64,000 nt of DNA from Toxorhynchites rutilus septentrionalis (taxonomy: Eukaryota > Arthropoda > Insecta > Diptera > Culicidae). Numbering within the stretch: position 1 is the stretch's first letter; each line of letters starts with the position of its first letter. The position numbers and the translations under genes were made by a program. The notes beneath the pieces are model-generated. The model was not told the DNA's origin. It saw only the letters and a program-made list of their open reading frames with translations, and made no database searches. The stretch covers positions 58,130,097 through 58,194,096 of the forward strand of contig NC_073746.1 in the NCBI RefSeq assembly GCF_029784135.1, given 5' to 3'. Below, in pieces: positions 56,440 through 64,000 of the stretch.

Positions 56440-57560
56440 GCTCCGAATGAAAGGGGGGTAAGTTACTTGATCGATGTATTGTTCCATGATTCCATCAATT
56501 AAATGCATGTATCCAACATCAGCGGCATCCGTAAACATTGCATTCAGATTTTGAAACCCTTTAGTACGAGTGCCTTTGCAAATTTCAATCGACTCTTGAT
56601 GTTCTTTGTCGACACAATATTGCGGCTTCTCTACCATGAAAAACACTTTTTTAGAGCACTCAACGCCAGTGCCATAAATTATCAAAATTTATTCACGAAT
56701 GGAGGAATTAGATTTTTCCCAGTATCGGGTGAATTCTCTTCTGTTAAAACTCAACTCCATATCTGGCATAATGAGTATAACACAAGAGTCGAGACGCGTG
56801 AACTTTGTCTGGTATATTGATCGAAAACAGCATGAACGAATTTCGAAAAGCCTGCATTCAGGCACTTTCGTTACTGTCAATAATTTTAGGTGATTATCAC
56901 GAACGTTAAGTTGATCTTCATCACTTGCAGTAAATTTTTATTGAAAAAGTGTTACCCATTGCACATATAAATGGTGGTGTATGTCATTTCCGGGCAATCG
57001 TGAGTAGATTCATAGAACGTACCCAGAGTTATTCTATACATTCCATTGCCAAAGTCGCCAAAAACAAGAATTTTGTGTGATGAATTGCCATCCTTTACCA
57101 TTAATCGGTTTTACTCTCAATTGGTGACGCTGAATTTTATGCTTTGATTTTCACTAACACGCAATGATCTTCATTTTCGACCTTACGAATACCATGACGA
57201 AAAAGAAGATGCAAATGAAAAATTAACTTCATGGCAAGCTGATGTTGATGTTCATTCCACTGGGGTTCATTGATAATGTTGTTCCATATTTATCGACTCT
57301 CGCTTGAGCAGTAGGTTATCAATACAAGGAAGGCAGAAATTCGCCGAATTTGAGTGTCGTGAATGTGAATATTTTCAGCACTGCTCAACGCACAGCTCTT
57401 GGTTTCGCATTTTTCTGGAAATATTTCTTAGTCTCATTCACAGCTTTGATATATTTGATTTTGGATTCTGTCTTCGTTGGAAAAAATATTTTGAAATTAG
57501 GTTTGTTTTCAATCCAACCGCCTTCAACAAAGCGTTTCGTAATTGACTGTATTATAATAC
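56440..57560 (-). pseudogene. unidentified protein-like remnant in several frames
   Basis: The minus strand holds protein-like stretches in different frames: RFVEGGWIENKPNFKIFF and IKAVNETKKYFQKNAKPRAV near 57530-57400; HKILVFGDFGNGMYRITLG near 57070-57000; DMELSFNRREFTRYWEKSN near 56770-56710; and MVEKPQYCVDKEHQESIEI to YIDQVTYPPFIRS near 56640-56440. They may be parts of one decayed gene or of a transposon. I cannot name a family. The lengths and composition are the only evidence. Confidence 0.3.
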
Positions 57561-57564
57561 TCTA

Positions 57565-58285
57565 ACTCTGAAACATCTTCTTTTTTTTAATTTTAGCTGT
57601 TTTGTTTTCGTTATTTTGACTACAATCTTCTTTTGATAGTAAATACTTTCGCCTCATATGTTGGTGTTCGAGTATCAATGAACTGTCATAAACAACACTG
57701 AATCGGTCTCACAAAACATGCTTACAAATGAACGAATAACAAGGGTGGCCGTTCGTAATAATTTTTAAAATTTTATTCTTTATGCATCATATAATAATTT
57801 TCGTTATGAAATGCTTCATAGTTAATTGATTCGATGCATACTGTTTGAATTAGAATGATCACCTTTTTTATCTCTAGTTCATTATTCATTTCAAAGAAAT
57901 GGACAATTTTGATCGTAACTAATTGTCGTTTAAATCACTTTCTTGTTGAAATCATCATATGAATTTAATCTAAATTCATTCCGGAGGGGTACCTCAAAAA
58001 TATCACATTACCCAATAAATCTCTGCTTCGGCGACAACATAGTTGAAGTTATTCCGGTACAATACTAGTTTTATAGTAGCTTCGAGTAGCTTTGCTTTTC
58101 CATCCCTATCCTTTTTTCTATGCAATATTTGCCATTTCATCTTCCTGTGTTACATCGTGTGAATAAATCCAGTTTGTATAATGAATTTTCCCAAGTGTTT
58201 TATTTCCAAAACGTCGTTTAACTCTCCAGTGCAAGCCACATCCACAAAACTGCCAATAATAAACAAAACTGAAATTCATTGTATG
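57565..58285. other. no feature recognised
   Basis: AT-rich sequence before the long dispersed repeat. No coding or structural signal was found. Confidence 0.4.
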
Positions 58286-58287
58286 GG

Positions 58288-60120
58288 TTTTTATTTAACG
58301 TAGAACTATTCTTTCATTAAGGGTGCCAAATCAGAAAACAGGTCACGTTTTTATGAAATAATGTTAACGTTAATAACTATTTTTGCCGCGAACGGATTTT
58401 AGCGATTTACATACTAAACGAATCGGAAATTCCCTAAGATTTGTTTAATATGCTATACATTAGAATCCCCTGGTTTGTAAATGGTTAAAATTTATGAAAA
58501 CTGTAGGCGTTTCCATTTTTCCATACATTTGTTCTGTCCATTTGTGTGCTTTCCCGAACAGAGCTGTCAATAACGAGCAACTTATCGACGACCAACGAAG
58601 GGGAAATCGTAGGATTTGAAGTCGCCGTGAACAAATGATAAGTAGAAGAATGAAGGGGAATATTTGCCTTGAGTATAAACAGTGGATCTCGCTGAGACAA
58701 ACTTTCATTCGGCATCGGACTGTTGAGCAATCCAGTTCACTTTGCTTTCGCTGCGCTTCGATCTAAGATTGGACCCCACCAGTGGTAATCCAACTTGGAT
58801 ATCGTCGTTTGCTTTTTCTGTTCGTTATTCGTTATTCGTATCGTGTGTTTTTCTTCCGCGTCATAAATTGGAAGTTTCGCGTAGTGTGTGATGAGCAAGA
58901 AGAAGAGGGAGGCAGGCTCTAGTCCTGCAAAAATCGAACGCATTGCCAGGAGCAATGAAATTTCGAGGCAAGCGTCATCTAATGATGCACGCGATGTTGG
59001 TGTAGTGAAAAGCGCTCGCAATGAACCGAGCCTTCGCGAGTGTGACACCGCATCGAACAACAGCAAAATAGGCGATTTCGGCGCGTCGGTCAAAAATGTT
59101 AACGGCTTGGTGCCTTTGAGATTGCATCAATGCATTAAACTGACGTTATGGCGAAGCAGGCGTTAAGGTTATGCTCCAAAAAAATGTTTGGGGAATACCA
59201 AGCATCTTGAATGTCTTACTGGAATGTTATAAGTTATTTAGGTTGGAGTGCCAGTCGCAAAACTGCCTTCAACTAGGATTGCATTTGCGCTAATATTGAT
59301 CATAATGAAGCATTGCTACTGTTTTCGAGGTTGTTGACATTAACGAAAGGAGTTTATTTCGCTTGTTTAGGCACCAAAAAAGTAAATGTCGTTCTGGTGT
59401 TTTGTATGTGATTAGGTTTCGCTTACCAGTAGCAAAAATTCCTCCACTAAGGGTGACAGCTGCGCTTTTCTCGAGCATGAGAAAGTAATGCAACTTTTTT
59501 TGAGGTCAGTAATATTAACAAAAGTATTGCATTCCTAGTAGCTTCAAGCCACCAATGTATGGTTCTGTATGCATGCTATGGCGAACGCTTGTTTGGCGCT
59601 TGGTTTACGTTGTACGAACGATGCCTAGAGATGCGATTGCTTTGAGGCAATACTAAATAACATGTAGCATGATATTTGATACTTGTAAGTGTTGTCATTG
59701 TTGTTGTTTCCATTCGGTGCCATAGATATATTGATGTAGTTATGAGATGTGGAATAATGGTGCTGGTGCAACATGTATATAATCGACTGTAGCCGAGTCT
59801 ATGTCAATTGCGAAAAAGGCCACCGGAATAACGTTCGAGGTAAATTTTCAATGCATTGACATGAAATAAATTGCGACATACGATCAGCTAGTGTATTGTT
59901 TTGCGAGGGCAAGAATGAGTCATCAATCAATTATCGTCAACCGATTCTACAATCAAAAACCATTTCGAAGATTATTCTACTAAGCAGTTGTTTCGAAAAT
60001 TTCACAGCATAATAGAATAATATACGAAGGTATAAACAAGCGACTTATATAAAATAACAGCGTAGTTCTACGTCAACAATGCGGTCGTATCTTGGACACA
60101 ACCTCCTATAATTTTTTCTT
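58288..60120 (+). repeat. long dispersed repeat, relative of 17511-19080
   Basis: It begins TTTAACGTAGAACTATTC and shares ordered blocks with the copy at 17511: GGTGCCAAATCAGAAAACAG (58320), CTGTCCATTTGTGTGCTTTC (58533), CAGAGCTGTCAATAACGAGC (58558) and, near its end, GCGTAGTTCTACGTCAAC followed by GCGGTCGTATCTTGGACACA (60062-60102). It encloses an open frame at 58888-59166. The class is unknown. Part of it (58625-58700) is also shared with 4030-4100 inverted. Confidence 0.6.
58888..59166 (+). CDS. small basic ORF inside the long dispersed repeat
   Basis: This 92-codon frame starts MSKKKREAGSSPAKIERIAR. It is rich in Lys, Arg, Ser and Asn and ends LRLHQCIKLTLWRSRR. The start context GTGTGATGAGCAAG carries two in-frame candidates. 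Preceding sequence (58740-58880) is less AT-rich and could be a leader. No family is recognised. It could be the N-terminus of a protein from the repeat itself or a chance frame. Confidence 0.3.
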   Translation: MMSKKKREAGSSPAKIERIARSNEISRQASSNDARDVGVVKSARNEPSLRECDTASNNSKIGDFGASVKNVNGLVPLRLHQCIKLTLWRSRR

Positions 60121-60124
60121 TTTG

Positions 60125-62030
60125 TTTTGAAACTGTTCAACAGTTCCAACCATTTTCGGGAAGTCGATTCATTAGTTTATATTTGGAATAAATCAAGCAT
60201 CTGGATGATGAGTAACGATTTTTTGAAAGAAAGGTAAATGAATACATGCTTTTAGAAAATCAGTCGTAATTTAAATTGGTCGCTAGATTTTTGATTTTTC
60301 GATTTTCAGAAAACTTAAATTTTGACATCTGCGACAACAGTAAATGAAGTCCGTATGAGCTAATATTTTGATAGGGTATTTTATAGTGCAAATCAACATT
60401 TCGCAGGATGTCCCGTATGAAACATTTTTAATGAAACCTCGTTTGAAAATTTTGAATGTGACTTTTTCCCATACATTCACTGTGACCTTATGTTTTGTTT
60501 TTGAGTTGTAATGTAAAGGGGCTGGCCGGATAAGGGAGTAAAAAGTGCCCCCAAACCAAATCACTAGCTGTATGGCAAATATTGTAAAGGATATTAAATA
60601 AGAAATTTTGGTGGTTTATTTGAACCCCTATGTGTTTTAACGTATCCTCAAAAGATCCGAGATAAAAATTTGAAAAAAATACTGAATGTGCATCTTACTA
60701 CGGTGTATCAAGAAACATTATCAAAAAAAATTTCATCAAAAATTTTAGTACCAAAAAAAATATTGAAATTTTGAAATTTTTTTTTTGAGATTTAGAGATT
60801 CAGTACTACTCTGATTCATATTTAAATGTGCTCTTACGGCTTTTCTAGATTGATAAATATCTTCAAACTGTTTTTTTCCAAATATCTAATAATAAAAATA
60901 AAATAATAAAAAAAAATAATACACAGTACAAAAAAATGTTATAGATTTAGACTCTCCCCCCCTCTCTAAGGGGAAGGCTGCCATACAAATGAAACACAAA
61001 TTTCTGCATTACTCGAGAATTAATCAAGCAAATGAAACCAAATTTGGCAATTCCTCAATATTTTTTTCTTCGTTGATCGTATTGTTTTCACATACTCACG
61101 TTGGAGAGCCTTAACCCTTCTCTTCGTTGGCCGAGGCATTTTGATTGAATGTAATACTTTTCCGTTTACTATTTTCGAAAGCATAGGCAGCCGTGGCCAT
61201 GTTCCGAGCTCTGCAATACAATTTTCTTAACTAATGTTCAAGTTGCTAAAACTTACATTATAGCCCCATTAAACGTAAAAATAATAATTGTATTGACACA
61301 ATTTTATTTTATTGATTTTCAAGACATGAAACGCTATGACTCAGGAATAACATTTTATTGAGCGGTTTTTATATCTGTTTCAATGATGTTGTCTGGCATC
61401 AGTGTCAAAAAAATAAAGATGTTTTCACCAATACAAACAAAACCATTGCGGAAAATTGAAAAATTAAAAGTTAACTTTCAGAGCACTAGCTCGAGTTTTA
61501 CGACATTTTCCACTATACATTGCGACGACAGATGAAAATTTAATATTTGGTGAGTAATTGATTAGATTTTGGCTAATATTACTTGGTGGGAAGTGTGTGC
61601 AAACTATCATTTTCTTCACATTGAAGTATTGAAGAGTAGGAATCGATATTATCAAAATAAAAGCTATCCTCAAGTCCGGAAGTATTTGTGGAATACACTC
61701 AACTCAATTTTCCATCACATCTAGCTATAGTCACGCAAAACTCGGACTCACTGTTCTTTTTAAAGCATCTCTATCTCTATCTGGTGTAGCTATGAGTTCT
61801 GTGGGTGAGATCGTGAAAAAGAGGGCTGCCAATTTGAATAACATATCATAATTCCAAGTAGTTTTTCTGTATCTTTTACCGAAATGACATCTCCAACGCT
61901 CCCAAAAACATCTATCCCAAAGGAATAATCCACAAAATTCACTTTGCAGCACCTTTCGCAGAACGGCAACCGAAAATCCAAAATCGATTGCGTTGGCGGC
62001 AGTTATAGACAGTCGCACTGCCGTTTACGC
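60125..62030. other. no confident gene; repeat fragment and a weak exon candidate
   Basis: At 60958-61050 is the repeat GGCTGCCATACAAATGAAAC also found at 44239. On the minus strand, ATG at 61139 opens MPRPTKRRVKALQ and meets a donor-like CAAC|GTGAGTATG at 61100. It is too short to support a gene. The remainder is AT-rich and unassigned. Confidence 0.3.
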
Positions 62031-62033
62031 ATA

Positions 62034-63432
62034 CACTCTGTCCAACTCTATGAGACCACCCTAATTCTATTTCGTTGCAACTCAAACAGTTAGAATTTCA
62101 ACAAGATACATTCATGCATAGTAGACTGCTTAGTATATTGACCGTCAATTCCGTTCAAAAGAGTTGTTTGTTTATTTATTGTGCCTAAATATGATAATTT
62201 CAGCTGTCCAGTTTCTATAAGACCATTTCAAAATTCATATGTATTATCAATGAAAAATTCAAAACGATAGGCTGATTAACATGTCAATAATTGATAACCT
62301 TGCCATTTCGACTAATAACCTTGAAAATTCGTGTTGGAATACTATTTACCAAATTCTGCTGAACGGATTTTTCGATATTTTTTCCATTTTTCCGAAATTG
62401 CGACCTTAAGTTCTTCAATCGTGGTGTACCGTTTCCCCTTAGTGTAGATTCTGCGTATAAGGATCCCCTCTAAGATTTTCAACAGGATTAAAGTCAGGAG
62501 AGCGAGCCGGCCAGTCCAACAAATTAGGTTTTTGGTCCTTAATCCATTGCTTAGTTTACTTGCTGGTATGAATAGAAGTATTGTTTTGCTGGAATGTGAT
62601 TTTTTTGTGACGATACACACGCAAAAACGATAGGAGAGAAGATTCCAGAACATTTGTGTAATCCTTGAATGATGTGAAAGCTATTTTGAGCTTTCCGGTT
62701 GCGCAGAATCCCGCCTAAACCATGCACGAGCCTCCACCAAAATTCCTGGTAAATCACACCAGTACCCATTGGAACCAGCAGGACCATCCAAATTGAACTT
62801 GTTTTCGTCAGTGAAGATAACCTATACATTGAAGAACTCTTCGTTGTGGTATATAGCAAAATGTATTCTTTTGGAAACATTTTTTGTCACAACATACCAT
62901 GTCCCACTGTCGGTTCATGTGAGCTTTGGCAAAACCCCGGTCTTCCGAGGTGAGATGGTGTAAGATGAAGAGTTTTAATCTTTTAAACCCTCTTTATGTG
63001 AGGATTTTTTACCAAAATTTGATGAAAATGAATTCTTGCCGTATCCTTGAGGATTCGCCAAATAATTGAGCACTACTTGATTGGATCGTCCAATCCGACG
63101 AGAAATTTCTCTGATAGCAACATTTTCTTGGTGAAATGCATCGATTTGTCTCTTTTCTCTCTCCGTGGGGGCTTTTCCCTTGGGAATTTTCCAGATTTAA
63201 TTGATCAAAACAACTAAAACAACGGAAAATGTAGCTGGTCTTATAGAAATTTGACAGTTGAAAATACGAAAACATTCGTTTACGCTCAGCGCTTGCACAC
63301 ACATATGAAAATCATGCAGTGTATTGTAGTCACCAATACCTACACACTAGAATATAAATTGAACCTTTGTTTGTTCACAATGACACAAATCAGCAAGATC
63401 ATCACCTGGTCTTATAGAAGTTGGACAGAGTG
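62034..63432 (-). mobile_element. Tc1 element with doubled terminal repeats (IR/DR type)
   Basis: The outer ends are CACTCTGTCCAACTCTATGA at 62034 and, inward from 63432, CACTCTGTCCAACTTCTATA, each flanked by TA (62032-62033 and 63433-63434). A second copy of the motif lies inside each end: CTGTCCAGTTTCTATAAGAC near 62205 and, inverted, CTGTCAAATTTCTATAAGAC near 63257. Two direct repeats per terminus is the IR/DR layout. The total is 1,399 bp. Confidence 0.88.
62342..63195 (-). pseudogene. Tc1 transposase pseudogene
   Basis: Read from the right end: GKAPTEREKRQIDAFHQEN then REISRRIGRSNQVVLNYL (helix-turn-helix), later VIFTDENKFNLDGPAGSNGY with the first catalytic Asp, then ITFQQNNTSIHTSK, where the second catalytic Asp is replaced by Asn, and LDWPARSPDFNPVENLRG with the Glu. 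The stop is at 62342-62344. At least two frame changes lie between these motifs. Loss of a catalytic acid and the frameshifts make it inactive. It lies wholly inside the element at 62034-63432. Confidence 0.88.
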
Positions 63433-63439
63433 TAGTTGT

Positions 63440-64000
63440 CCCATGCTACTTTTCGACTATTTTCACTTTTCTTCATGAAACGATGTTTTTATGCACAATC
63501 TTCCAGAAAACCACAAAAATACTTATTGTTTGTTCTCAGTATTTCAAAAACAATATCAAGTTCAATATTCCCATGTTGTTATTCTAGGCATAACTGTCCC
63601 ACCATGTTTTTTTAAACCGTTATCAATCTGGATTGATTCAAGTAAGGTTTATGTTTAAAAATTTAATCAGTCGTAATTCCGAAAAATCAAATTGCAATTT
63701 GCATTTGAATTCATAGTGAAATCTTCTATCCGGGATAAAAATTCCAATTCTAGGTCAAGATCATTTATCATAATACTAAAACTGTCGACTTCGAAACTTG
63801 GAAACCATAAACTAGAATCTCAATCTGAAATTTAAAATTAGGGTTCCAAGGATAGTATTTGGGGTTTGGATAAAAGACAGGACAGAGAATATAGAGTCTA
63901 CATTTGAAATAAAAATCTGGAGTCTGGGAATTTGAAGTTTGACATCTGGAATCTGGTATCTATATCCCAAATTTGAATATAAAATAAACAAAACCAAAAT
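63440..64000. other. no feature recognised
   Basis: AT-rich sequence. Toward the end there are irregular short repeats around TCTGGAATCTGG-like words (63890-63960). No gene was seen. Confidence 0.4.

Noticed and set aside
61100..61139. Small minus-strand exon MPRPTKRRVKALQ with a donor-like site
   Set aside because: Only 13 codons, with no downstream exon found; the splice-like site could be chance.
1..64000. Search for endogenous viral elements
   Set aside because: No reading frame resembled a viral polymerase, nucleoprotein or capsid that I could recognise. Absence is not proof, because short or decayed pieces could be missed by eye.

Overview
The window looks like euchromatic DNA of a mosquito, most likely a culicine (Aedes-like). 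The evidence is AT-rich sequence packed with old and young transposons, short introns of about 50-80 bp, a DD37E element of the ITmD37E type known from mosquitoes, tRNA-headed SINEs (one Feilai-like), and many dispersed repeats. The species is inferred, not proven. No bacterial genes, operons, CRISPR arrays, true tRNA/rRNA genes or viral insertions were recognised.

One host gene is well supported. It is a minus-strand E2 ubiquitin-conjugating enzyme of the UBE2Q-like (UBE2QL1-type) class. Its three 3' exons lie at 7557-8269. A candidate first coding exon at 15830-16119 joins in phase and would give a 288-residue protein. The 7.56-kb intron between them is filled with a Tc1 remnant, a nested TA-flanked element, MITEs, a SINE and a heptamer satellite.

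Everything else recognisable is mobile or repetitive. From left to right: a DD34D mariner pseudogene (0.4-1.7 kb); a plus-strand non-LTR retrotransposon piece with ORF1 and endonuclease (1.9-3.74 kb); a minus-strand non-LTR remnant split by a SINE with a perfect 14-bp duplication (4.3-5.8 kb); the E2 gene (7.6-16.1 kb); a maT-like DD37D remnant (19.7-20.0 kb); a hAT-like element (20.5-21.15 kb); a GGAAATA heptamer array (22.7-23.1 kb); and a nearly intact 3,332-bp PIF/Harbinger element with both of its genes (25.6-28.9 kb). Then come a decayed DD37E transposase carrying a G-rich MITE (30.0-30.9 kb), mariner scraps, a pogo-like MITE (34.5-35.0 kb), a TTTTCATA octamer array that abuts a DD41D transposase pseudogene split by a SINE (42.0-43.9 kb), mariner and other MITEs (47.7-48.7 kb), a complete DD37E element with an open 339-codon transposase (50.8-52.1 kb), a cluster of partial tandem copies (53.4-55.0 kb), a long dispersed repeat (58.3-60.1 kb), and a Tc1 element with doubled terminal repeats and a mutated catalytic residue (62.0-63.4 kb).

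No new multi-gene system is obvious. The strongest leads are the near-complete Harbinger pair, the apparently intact DD37E element, the nested insertions that give a relative history, the three long 7/8-mer arrays, and a widespread repeat module with the core GACGTAGGACTACGTC.
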